From the NCBI RefSeq assembly GCF_001949145.1, contig NW_019091394.1:1566464-1630463 (forward strand): a DNA stretch of 64,000 bases. The letters run 5' to 3'. Positions within the stretch are counted from its first letter, which is position 1, and each line of letters opens with the position of its first letter. The stretch is from Acanthaster planci. Its lineage: Eukaryota; Echinodermata; Asteroidea; Valvatida; Acanthasteridae. Below the pieces are notes generated by a model, which searched no databases, had not been told where the DNA came from, and worked only from the letters and a program-made list of their open reading frames with translations. Shown here one piece after another: positions 1 through 12,066 of this stretch. The position numbers and the translations under genes are program-made.

Positions 1-743
1 ACTTTTTGAGAATACAATTTTGACGTTTTTCTCCACATTGTGCAATTTTTGTTAAGGACGAAAAACAGAGGAAATTGCATACGTACATGCACATGTAGTG
101 GCCCTTCCCCTGACATGCATGTACATGTACATTGAAACAGTATGACAGAGGGAAAGGTGATTTAAGTACTTTTGTTCCAGACCAGGGCCCAATTTCACGG
201 TGCTTCTTACCACAGAATTCCGCACGTACAATCTCCATTCTGCACTTACGATCTCCGTTATGCACTAACAGTGCTAGCAGAAAAATTCTATGCTAACGTT
301 TTTAAGCACAGAAGCCTTCGTAATGGGATGTGCGCATGCGCACAAGCCAAAATTTCTCACTAACCCGTGAAATACGTTCGCCATAAGGACAGAATTTTCT
401 GCTGCGGTAAGCGCCGATTTTGCGCTTGCTGTAATCTGGAGCATGGGCCCCCTGCGTATGACATTACGTTAGAAGGCATTTCTTTCATCCCCTAGGATAG
501 GCTGGAGTGAACCTTTTTTGTATTCATTGTAATTAAATTGAAATAATAAAAAAAAGCCGCTGACTCCGCCTGAACGCAAGGGGTCTATTGGAAACAGAAA
601 CCTGACCACTCGGTTACAGATCAATCTCAAACTTTATTTCCCTGAATCTACTGGGTTCGAACCTTGTTTTATCGCCTTGCCGGTATGGAATGAGTAACCA
701 CAATGCATAAAGTTACATGGAATATTTGTTCTTTTTTTTTCAG
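1..743 (+). other. Profilin upstream intron
   Basis: No coding signal is seen. The stretch is read as the intron before the first visible profilin exon. It holds TACATG-type palindromes near 80-135 and ends in a long polypyrimidine tract (728-741) directly before the splice acceptor at 742-743. Confidence 0.55.
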
Positions 744-2756
744 GCCAGTGCTGGTGATATCAAAAACATTGTCTCCTCATTTACCCAAGCTCAAAATCCA
801 CTGGGCGCAACCGGCATCAAGCTAGGATCGATGAAATTCATGTACCTGCGCAGCGACGACACAACGGTTTTTGGCAAGAAGAAGGGCATAGGGTCCATAT
901 GCATTTACAAGTCCAAAACAGGTGAGGTCAAAGTTTGCAGGTTTAATAACACAGGGCCACAGCTTCTCTGAAACAAACCATTAACTTGTGGGCCGAGATT
1001 TGTGTCTAGAAAGTAGGATTCAGAAAAAGTGCACTTGATACCCATGACCCCGTGAGACTGGCCCGAAAATGTGTGTTTTGTTTTCGTAGCAAAATGTTTC
1101 AATATTGTCCCTCCCAATTTTGGCATTTTAGGACTAGCTATTCCATTCTAAGGGCTGATACAGTTTGCCATTGTAGGGAAAACGTAGCGATGTGACTGAT
1201 GTCCATGTATGGAATTTTTTCCTTCTTTAAGGAACCTCTTTATGTCTGTTCCATATCTCATTGGATGATTGGAAGGTCTGTTGTCGAGTATTGCATCCAG
1301 AGTAACCCTGTGTACTGTGTAACATAGATTATTTAAACGATCCTCTTCTAGCGGTTTTCACGAAACGTTCTGAAAACATTTTTTTGCCCATGTTCCATAT
1401 TGAAGTGTGCAGATTTCATCATTATATGCAAAGATGCATTCTCAACACAGTTGTCCTATCAGTCAAAATCAGTCAAGTGGCATGTGACATGTCTGTGTAC
1501 TGTACAGGGGAAATGGAAGGAATTTTTTACTGTTTTTGACAGTTACTGCAAACGGAAGGTTAATTAAAGTAACTGGCAGTTTTGTAAACTTTGATAACTG
1601 AATTCATTTCCAGTTACACTTACGTATTCTATTACGTTTCCTCAAAATGACAATAGCAAATTATGGCAATCGATGTGGGGCTCCAATCTGATTGCGGCGG
1701 CACGGTCAAGTGCACCAATTATTAATGGGACACTGCACCCTACAGATATGCGGTGTACATGCAGTGTCTGTGTGCGGTACCGTAGTCATCCCATGCCTGG
1801 CGATGCAAGTCAGTTACGGATTTCCCCCAAAGCCACTGGATCCAGTCAGTCAATCTCAGTGCCATTTAACCCACTTAGGACCTGCCTCGGCTCCTGCCTT
1901 GCAGGACTTAACAGTTGCCTGGGCTATATGTACAAGTACGTGTATCTCACCCGTCAAGCCTTACACAATGTACATATACCAGTACATGGAGGCCGAATAT
2001 GTGCAGTGCAATTGCCCACTGTACATACATGCACTTGTCATGACATTAGCTGAATAAAATGGCTGTTACTCTGCGAGTGTAAGACATTTGCCAGGATGTC
2101 AGGACTGAGTGGGGCTCCATACGAAGGCACACACACATGTGTTAAGGCCGGTTTGTACTTGGTACGAAAGTGAAAGCGAATGGGATATTTGTGACGTCAG
2201 AAAAAATATTCAGGTTGTAAATTCTCAAATTTTTTTTACACATTTCAGTTTGAGGGAGTTTTGCTGCCAATGTTTTATGATGCCAAATTCACTTCACTTT
2301 CACATTTGCCTAAAGTGTAAATCAGCCTTTTTACTTTGATCAAGCTTGCTGGAAAGAAAAAAATAGTTGGCATTGTTGGTGGGGAACTTGAGAGCATCGC
2401 ACATGTAGGCTTGCCTGGTTTAACCATAGTTTTCTTCATAATCTTGGCATAAGTGTTGCAAGATTGCCTGGACAGGTTTACATGTACGTTGTACGTTTAT
2501 GTTAGTTTCTTGTGTGTTCACACTCAGCCTGTTCAGTGTTAATCTTGATTTCTTTACCCCCAACGAAGATGCATAAATTCTCTTACAGTAGATTGTTCCG
2601 AGTAAATTTACGATTGGGTTTGCCTTGTCTCGCTTTTTTCATTGTATTTGACTGCCAGCTCTCCTGATCGTCATCGCCAGTGAGAGCGCACAGGCGGGCG
2701 ATCTGAACAACGCCACCATCAAGCTAGGCGATTATCTCACGGGGAATGGCATGTGA
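744..2756 (+). CDS. Profilin, 3' two coding exons (5' end outside window)
   Basis: Profilin binds actin monomers, poly-proline ligands and phosphoinositides in the cytoplasm and controls actin polymerisation. Two exons are visible: 744-921 (after a T-rich tract and CAG; donor GTGAGG) and 2659-2756 (acceptor CAG, ends in TGA). The junction splits one Ala codon and the phases match. Together they give the C-terminal 91 residues. They include NPLGATGIKLGSMKFMYLRS, which fits the profilin middle strand block (G-x-x-L-G-x-x-K-x), then GKKKGIGSICIYKSKT and the amphipathic C-terminal helix KLGDYLTGNGM. The N-terminal exon, with the usual MSW start, must lie left of position 1. Identification rests on the family pattern, not a search. 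The C-terminal half is rather diverged from vertebrate profilins. Confidence 0.85.
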
Positions 2757-5700
2757 TGAGTCTCGTGCCACCGTGTACTCCAGAGGGCGCCCTTCACTTC
2801 ACATAGTCAGCCACTCGTCTGTTCTTCCCTTGTTGTCACAAGTCTTAATATTATCTCACCAAGTTGTTTTTGCCATAATAGTATTACCTAACTCGTCTCC
2901 AGCTGCTGCCAAAAAGTTTTAATTTTCACAGAAATGTGTTTGACAGTGAATGACATTTAAATGTAGAAAGTATGATTTGATTTCATTTTTGAAATGCAGT
3001 TTATATTTATGTATGATTTTTATTAACTGTTTGTGCTACGCACACCAAGAAAGTGCAGTTTTCACTTACCGTGGAGTCTTTAATGGTTTACCTCTTGGTA
3101 TTCAGAATATTCGTGTTTTTAATGTTGTTGCATTTTGTGGACTTGCAAGGCACAAGAGTGTGCATTTTCACTGGTATGTGAAACCAGTCCAGAGAAAATT
3201 CGGATTGAAAAAAAAAAAGTCTCAAGTCATTTTGGATTTCACGTTTGTTGGCTGAGGCAAATAGAAAAGAAAGAGCAAAGACATTTTGTTGCAATCGAGT
3301 TGTGCAGTAAGATCTGTTCCTGAAAAAAGTCACTTCAGTATGCAGCTGCCCCACTTGTAATTGTTGTCTCAGTTTTTTCCATGACCAGGGGAAATAATTG
3401 GCTCCATATCAGATTGTCAGTCGTGAAGTACGGGGCCCAGATGTGACCATGTGTACATTACATCGAGTCAGATGACGGCACTGGAGCGTGCCCATGTGTC
3501 TTTCACGTCAGTGAAGGAGCATGAAACAAGGAGTTGCACCATTACCATCATGGCCGAAGCCCTGGAGCCAAATTGGTATTGGTATTGGTAGAGTTATCAC
3601 ACTGCCGTTACTCACCAGCCCTGTGCCATTATCTGCTGAGTTTAGCACAGCTCGTTTAATTAAATCGGGTCTTGATCTCTGGCAGATGGGTTTTGTGTCT
3701 TCCTTTAAATGGCAGGAAAGAAATGAAGGTCAAAGGAAAAAACAATTTCACAAATTGAACCCCTGTGTTGAGGAATTTCACATGAAGTGCCACCGCACTG
3801 GGGTTTACAACAGAAAGCCTCGCTCGGACCCCGTGGTTGATAGACTTGTACACGAGCATGCACGGGACGTGTACGTGTAGATGATGTCTAGCCTAAACAA
3901 AACCTCCGCAAAAAATGAAGGCATGTTTCATATTTGGTCGTGGAAAAATTTATGGAATTTCATTTGTGGACAGAAACACGTGAGAACGTCTGGGTAAAGT
4001 ACATGTACTGTTAAATTTGAACATGTTGTTACTAAAAAGCAACAACAGCTCCAGGCAGAGATTTCCGATTGAGAAGCAAACAGACTTCTGAATGCATAAA
4101 CTAACCCAGAAAAAAAAAATTATCAACAAATAAAAATGGTCGATTTTGTTGTAAATTTGTATATCTTTCTTGTTTTGCAATTGCTTTTGCTAATTTATTT
4201 TAAACCAACCATTCTGGGTTAGTTGTGAACAAATTGCATACATATCGTAAATTCTAATTGAAGGATTTTTTTCCCATTGAAGTACGTACATGTACACGCA
4301 CGTACATGAAGAGGCCCATGCATGCACATCAGTGTGTTTTCATTTGATGGGGAACTTTGTTTCTCATGTCCAGCCCTTTGTGTCATCAAATTCCACCATC
4401 GCGTCTCCATGTGCATTATGCCTACATTTGTTTGAACTTGAATTGCAGATCTGTAATATATTTGCGACCAACAAGAATAACACATGGTGTGTGCGGAATG
4501 TGCATGCAGGCTGCACTACATGTGCATGTGCATGCACACACGCAGGCATGTACATGTACATGTGGATGTACATGTACATTGCATGTGCGTGTGCAAATAT
4601 GTAGGGCTTTTCATACAGGAATTGCTTGGTATTTTGAATATCAAGTATCACTTCTTTTTTGTCCTTTGCTTGTCATGTCTGATGTTAACTTTCATCTGAA
4701 TCATTTTGGCTGTAAAATGCAACGGGTTATTATGGTGGAAACTGGAGAGCGTCAAATTGTAATTTCTTGAAACTGACATTCATACAAAAAGGGTAAATCA
4801 GATTTCTAGACTGATCTTCACCCAGTGTGCGGAATATTATACGATATTCACTCGGAATGTGTCTCCATTTTTTTTTCCCAGGATGATTCCCTATTGATAA
4901 AGAGGCACGGGCTTTCAAAAAGCAATTACATTTTGTTCGGTTAACCTTCCAGTATTTCATAAGGTGGCCGCATTATTTCTGTGACCAGTGGATAGAATTA
5001 AGCATTACCGTTTGTAACTCTTTGCTCACATTTGCAAAAGCGACTCTTTATAATTATGGAAGTAGAGTATCCCCACGAAGAGTGTGTATCATTTTATTTC
5101 AGTATTTCAAGAATGTCTACAGGATTACTTTTTCTTGCTTTGCTATGTAAAAATCCAAAGCTGAACACAGAAGGGGAGATTTAATACTACAAATAAAAGG
5201 CTAGCTTTCTAAAATGTAGTATGACTGGATTTTTGCAGTAACCTATGGCAATTGTATAAACATCTGAATGACTAGTAACATGTAAATTTTGGGATTATGC
5301 TATGCAAAGATGTTGCTCTTGTTGTCTGGCTGAAAAAAAAATGCATCTGAAATCTTTTAAAAGTTGATGTTGTATTCAAATTTTGAAACGAGAATAGTTG
5401 TTCGGTTAGCCAGGCTTAATTGTTTGTTTACATGGTTCAGTGTTAATGCTAACAAATGTTTTTGTAAAAAACAAGTAGTTATTTGACCAAAATGTAGCTT
5501 CACCCTCATTGAACTTTAACCTTGCGCAATACATGTATTTGGGCTATTGTTGCTGCCTGTATTACTATATGATTTTAAAGAAAGATTTTTATTGGTTTGA
5601 CAAATGTTTTATTGCCTAGTGACATCAATCGAAATGTTGACATTGCCTTTCGTGTTGATATTGCCCAAATGAAATTTAACTTCTGTTGGACGTGAATTGT

Positions 5701-8700
5701 TTGAACGTACACATTTATGCATTTTGCTGCCTCTAAGTATTGAAATTTTGTTTTTGTTCTTCGCATTTGTAATTGCATAGGGAAATTTTACCTGTAAACT
5801 TAACTTTTCAAGTGCAATCAGGGGAAACCGGGTTCAGTTAGGAACAAATCCCATTGGAGGGGAGACTTGCATTGCCATATTTAGCCGCTGACAAGGAGAT
5901 CATAAGGTTCAATGTGTACTTGTACACTGTATTGAGGGTTTTCTTACAGATTAGACTACAAGTATCTATGGTCCATTCATGTACATGTAGCGTTACATGT
6001 AGATGGGGTCACATTTTACGAACTTATATTTAAAGAGTTAGCTCGTAGTCAGTGTCTCGTCCCTGAGCAGTACGTGTGCAGTCTTCCTGGTACTGTCTGC
6101 AAATCACATTGCCTGTACCTCGTACCGTACGTACCTGCATCTTGCAAAAGCTGAAGGTCTGCATCAGTGATAATCACATTGGCTTTACACTGGATACCGA
6201 CAGCAATCACACTGTGCGTTGCGTGCGCAATAATCAGGATGTGTCAAAACAGGTCATCCAACACTTCCATACATCACCGTTGAAGGCATTCTCGGAATAT
6301 CTCAGATGACTTTGTCAAAAAAGCCGGGGACTGGACAGATCGGGCGGGCATACTAGATCAATGTTTTATTACTTGCGGTCCTTGCCATGTTTAGTATTGA
6401 TTATTTGGTGCCATGCATGATGTGAAATATGATGAAATGATGTACTGAATGAATAAAATGAGAATCGGAAATATTGCTAGAAATTCTTACATTTTGCGGT
6501 TTTGTGTTCATTTTCTTGAGTGCAGGGGATACATCCACGTGTATCACATACTTTTTTTTGGTCGCGTAAAGAAACCTGGACAAAAGACTCGAAATGTGAA
6601 AGTATCATTCATTTGAATCGGCCCCAATTAAGGGTGATTTCTTGCATTTCGGGTCTCGTGGCCAATTTAACCACTACCGAGTTCCCTTTTCTCTGAATGA
6701 ATCATTTTTGTCGTTTCTCAGTCTTTCTATCAAAATGGTGTTCATTGTGATGGTAGTGCCTTCATTAACCACCATCAATTGTCAGATTGCTCCACACCGT
6801 ATAAATACTTGCGGTTTAATAATGGGCCACAGTTGGCACGCAGGGCACCAGTCTGCCGTACGTGCCATTAATCTACAATAACAACATTTGCCACAGTCTG
6901 AACTGAATGTCACGGCCTCTGCAGTATTGTTGCAGAGTTACAGTCAATGAACAGATGAAAGTATTAAAAAAATCCACAGTTCTTTCATCATGTTTAGTCT
7001 ACACATGATATGTCCAAAAAAAAGTCCTTTGATTTGCTCATCCTTCAAGTTTAATGGCATTCTTGAAATATTTGGGACCTCTTCCTGTGGAAGGCTAAGT
7101 CAACAAATCCATGGCTACCCAGAGTATGTTTGAGCGTTTGAATGAACAAAATTGCAATTAACCAATGATAAGCTGTGTGAAACTCTGACATTCCAGCAGG
7201 TACGGTGTCTCGCATACCGCAGAACATTTTTGTGGTCAGGGGTTTCGTGGGACTTGACAAATTCATACATAATGGATTTTTTCCTTTTTTTTTTTTGGTA
7301 TATTTGCAATGGTACGAAAGAATTGTAAATTAAGAATGAAATAGATGAATTTCTTTCTTGGGGAAACTAAGACTTTTACAGGAGATCTTCAGACTAACAG
7401 CAGCATTTTCTGACGTTGACTAGATGTTGAATCAACGTATAACCTGAATGACAGTCAAGGCCATTTGGTAACTAAGCTGTGAAATGCTGTAAAGGCCAGC
7501 ATTGTAAGACATCAAAAGCCCACAAACGAGGCCTTTCGCACATCTCTCACCAACAAAAACTCCACTACCAGACTGCACTCCATCCTCATATCCTCAATGG
7601 CAAAAATTTCAAACCTGCAGTAATTCAACCGAGGCCCGTACTTCTTAAAAGCTTCAAAGTCAAAATAAAAAGAACCCCTCTAACACTGACATTTCATGGG
7701 AACCCAGGCATGTCTTTAGGCCATGTAGCTCGAAGATGGCTCATTTTCTTTCCAGCCGCTTACAATTTTCACCTCTATGTACATACACGTGTATACGTGT
7801 ACATTTGAATCCGTTTACATTCCCTGTTGAAACTGTGGTACTGTTTGGTATGGCAGTGCTATGAGTAATGGGTGACAGATGTGTTTGAAATTGGGCCAGG
7901 GATAATTTGATGGGGCTCAGGTTACTTGTTCGCCTAGGCATGAAACTGCCCCACTACACTTGGCAGGCTTAAGAATGAAAATACCAATTGATTGAATGCC
8001 ATCTGACAAGTCATAGCACTCGGATAGGGTGGCATTTATGAGTTAAAGGTTTGCCAACTATTTTTTTCAGTATTAAACTTGTCCTACCTCCATTCTTGAA
8101 AAAGGTTTCCCGAAGTTTTTATTTGAAAGTTGCACAGTGGCTAGTATATGACTATCATGCAATGCCATTGTTATCATGTTGACTTTTAAACTGCTTGTTC
8201 AATGTTGTTCTATGTCAGCAGTTAAGAGATCAGTTTGTTGGCATGCTATGCAGTATGGAATTTTGTAGTCCATTCCACTCCACTGAAGGTAAATATCTGT
8301 CATGCTTGCTACTTGTTTAGCTTTCAAGTCAAGGGGTTTTCTGGCGAGTGAGGAGGGGAGTAAGCCAGCGAATAAGTGGGGAAGCAAGCAATNNNNNNNN
8401 NNNNNNNNNNNNNNNNNNNNNNNNNNNNNNNNNNNNNNNNNNNNNNNNNNNNNNNNNNNNNNNNNNNNNNNNNNNNNNNNNNNNNNNNNNNNNNNNNNNN
8501 NNNNNNNNNNNNNNNNNNNNNNNNNNNNNNNNNNNNNNNNNNNNNNNNNNNNNNNNNNNNNNNNNNNNNNNNNNNNNNNNNNNNNNNNNNNNNNNNNNNN
8601 NNNNNNNNNNNNNNNNNNNNNNNNNNNNNNNNNNNNNNNNNNNNNNNNNNNNNNNNNNNNNNNNNNNNNNNNNNNNNNNNNNNNNNNNNNNNNNNNNNNN

Positions 8701-11700
8701 NNNNNNNNNNNNNNNNNNNNNNNNNNNNNNNNNNNNNNNNNNNNNNNNNNNNNNNNNNNNNNNNNNNNNNNNNNNNNNNNNNNNNNNNNNNNNNNNNNNN
8801 NNNNNNNNNNNNNNNNNNNNNNNNNNNNNNNNNNNNNNNNNNNNNNNNNNNNNNNNNNNNNNNNNNNNNNNNNNNNNNNNNNNNNNNNNNNNNNNNNNNN
8901 NNNNNNNNNNNNNNNNNNNNNNNNNNNNNNNNNNNNNNNNNNNNNNNNNNNNNNNNNNNNNNNNNNNNNNNNNNNNNNNNNNNNNNNNNNNNNNNNNNNN
9001 NNNNNNNNNNNNNNNNNNNNNNNNNNNNNNNNNNNNNNNNNNNNNNNNNNNNNNNNNNNNNNNNNNNNNNNNNNNNNNNNNNNNNNNNNNNNNNNNNNNN
9101 NNNNNNNNNNNNNNNNNNNNNNNNNNNNNNNNNNNNNNNNNNNNNNNNNNNNNNNNNNNNNNNNNNNNNNNNNNNNNNNNNNNNNNNNNNNNNNNNNNNN
9201 NNNNNNNNNNNNNNNNNNNNNNNNNNNNNNNNNNNNNNNNNNNNNNNNNNNNNNNNNNNNNNNNNNNNNNNNNNNNNNNNNNNNNNNNNNNNGCAGGCAG
9301 GCAAGCAAGTGTGCATGTAAGAAGTGGAGTGAGCAAGAAAGTAAGCTCAGAAGCAAGTGAGTCAGCAAGAAAGTGGACAAGCAAACAAACAAGGTCGCGA
9401 GGGAGGAAAAGAGTGTTCAGAAAGATGGTACTGGCATACACTCTTATGATCTAATCACATTGGTGTTGATGCCAATCACAGTTTGGAGGAAATGAGAAAA
9501 AAATCTGAAGACGAGTTAAAAATATGAAAAAATAGTGTTCTTTTGTGGGGTGAGGTAAATCTGGCAGTGTAGTAAGCATTTTTCTCTTGAAACTCTGTGA
9601 ATCCTAAATTTGTGTTGCCTTTTTTGAATGACGCATCGTCCAGTACTACGATTCTGCAGCCAGGTGCCGCATGGAAAAGGTGCAGAAATGGAATGTAAGC
9701 CCCTCAGAAAGCCACAGCTCCCTGCCAATCCATCTCAGATTATTTGCTAAGCAGTTGAAGATAAATGAAATTATCCCTTGAAAAAACAAGATTCAGTTGA
9801 GCTTCCTTACGCATACCGTGGCAATGATGTATCTAACCGGGTTATCAGCAATATCTGGCTGAAAATTTTTCACCCGTGGTTGGTATCAATGCCTTGGAGC
9901 TAAATGCAATACCCTTCCCTCCTTCCGTGAACTGCAATTGCCATGTCTGCTGTACGGCTATTAATACCAATCACTCAACGCTCGCTCTGCTGATGAGAAT
10001 TTCTGCTGTCGGTATCTTGCGACTGTGCCCTACATGATCAGCAGATCTAGGATGCCTTGAAGTGAGGCAGTTAAGAATTTAAAAGGTCAAAGTTCGGTAG
10101 GACACATTCGGCAGGGGGCTGCCCTGTGTCAGTTCACTTGCAAGTCCCCCCCTTCCTCCGTCACCTCTACCCCCTCCCAGTACCCAACCCTACCTGTTTG
10201 GGAAAAAAAGAACACTTTTGTACTTAACATCTTCACTTCTAATCCTTTTTTATTTGTGTGGCCAACTGGCCATCACCCTATCTTTGTTTTCTATCTAATG
10301 GTAAGGATTATAACTACTTGGTTTTAGTCAAAGTTTCTTCTTAAAAATTTGTAAAGATCGAACAAATCTAAGAAATGGTGGTGGCAGCTCAACAGCATCG
10401 GTAATGCAGCTCTGGCACGTTTATCTTTCTTTTGAGCTCCATCTTGAGAAACAATTGTTGATTTATTGGTCTTTGTTGTCGTGTACATTTGTAATCCTGT
10501 ACATTTATTGAGGTATGATGGGACGCCAATGAAAATAAGCCTGTGTAATTGGCTTTTGGGGGATATCCCAGAATGAATCAACTATATCTTGTTTGTATGT
10601 GGACAAGTCATTGAGTTGCTTGATTTCTGAATAAATAAAGAACACAACCATCCAACAAATCTGGTCAAACTCATCACCACTTTGCAAATATATTTACAGA
10701 CTTTGAACTTCTGGCTGCATCCAACTGCTCTGCTGTTTCTCTCCAAGTACAGTCTTCCTGCTTATTAATGTACATGTCGAATCTTGTTTGGCACCGATAT
10801 CAAAACACGCGAATTTATGATCATTGGGAAAACATTGCCAATGTGACTAGCCCATTTAGAGCACCTTCTAAAAGTTGCACACAAAAAAGCTTACTGCTAT
10901 TACCCCGACAGATCTCTATCAAAAATGATTCTCGGCCAACGAGGCACATTTCAGGGATGACAGTCGACGTCCTGTAAAGAGCCTGAAAATAAGTCCACAG
11001 AAGCCTAAAGATACATGGACCATGTTTGGGCCTTGACAAAGCGTAAAAACAGGCATCCTTGATACTTCCCACAATCCAAGCACCGTGAAGGGTATTCCTA
11101 AACCTCAAGAGGGCTCCTGTACAACATTAACTTTCCATCGTGCCCACTGGCCAAGAATCTCTCGACTGCATCTTCCTGAATTTTTCTCTTTCCAAGGGGG
11201 CAAAGTGCCATCTCCACACACAATATTCCATTTCTTCCACATGTTGTGAGGGCCTCACAGAACACCGAGGGGTGACAACGTTATCCATCAAATTGGTCAC
11301 TTTTTCTCACCAAGAGACTGGCGTGTTTGATTTAATGACAAAATGTATTTTCGGGTGTGGAGTTGGTTCTAACTCCAAACACCAACAATATTAAATGGTT
11401 TGCAGACTTAAGGTCCCTTGTGTGCTTCTTCACTTCAAGTCTTCCGATAACTCACAAACTGAAATCATTATTTAAATTCCACGGCACGTTGTCACACTGC
11501 CATGACAAGTCAATCCACCCACTCTAACATCACGTCATGAACTATTGAAGAGAGCAGCGACAACAGCATTCCTCATAGGTTAAGCCTACGGACTGGGCTA
11601 CATCGCTTAATTTCAGCAAAATAATAAGTGATCGTAAATATCTTTAAGAAGGTGCACAAGCATGGCGATGTGGTTCAGATTGGAATGCTTGCATGCCACC

Positions 11701-12066
11701 AGTTTGTCCACAGTTTCGTCTTGAGAGGAGGCTACACAGTGACCTCAAAACTTTTCCACACCGTAGGTTCCATAGCAAGAAATGGCTATGCCATTAGCTA
11801 GTGCACATATGGTTACTCTTCCGGACAGTGTATGATGTTTTCGATGACATACCAGCTGAATGACCTCAGGTCACATCTGAATCAATTCATATCCTTCTAG
11901 GATGGCAGAAATGCCCAAGATTCATCACTCCTGAGTCAACAGATCAGGGATGCCTGCTTGCAGAATTCTTCGGAGGTACATATCTAAAAAGTGTCTAAAT
12001 CAGACAAGCCTCCTGAAATGGCGGCTTGTCACATGAGTGTTCTTGGGTGAGCAAGGCACCAGACTA
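2757..12066. other. Gene-poor stretch: probable profilin 3'UTR, gap 1, probable GTF2F2 3'UTR
   Basis: No protein family is recognisable in any frame. The left part probably carries the profilin 3'UTR: AATAAA occurs on + at 4128-4133 and 5192-5197. The right part probably carries the GTF2F2 3'UTR on -: AATAAA on that strand at 10504-10509 and 10462-10467. TACATG/ACATGT palindrome clusters lie at 4285-4600 and 7780-7805. An assembly gap is at 8393-9292. UTR limits are inferred only from polyA signals, several of which are possible. Confidence 0.4.
8341..9412. repeat. Assembly gap (8393-9292) flanked by degenerate GCAAG/GTAAG low-complexity repeat
   Basis: 900 Ns. The left flank (8341-8392) and right flank (9293-9412) share loose tandem units such as GCAAGCAAG, GGAAGCAAGC, GAAAGTAAGC and AAGCAAACAAAC. 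The gap therefore probably covers a collapsed short-period satellite that could not be assembled. Frames that appear open across it are an artefact of the Ns. Confidence 0.75.

Noticed and set aside
4290-4770. Cys/His/Met-rich overlapping frames of about 100-137 codons
   Set aside because: Produced by TACATG/TGCATG palindromes; both strands and several frames show the same pattern.
8199-9454. Long open frames of 300-400 codons on both strands
   Set aside because: They run through 900 Ns, which are not stops. The real flanks are low-complexity GCAAG repeats.
10324-11108. Minus-strand frames below GTF2F2 that looked weakly protein-like
   Set aside because: No motif is recognised and the frames do not join with splice sites. 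They fit a GTF2F2 3'UTR with minus-strand AATAAA at 10462 and 10504.
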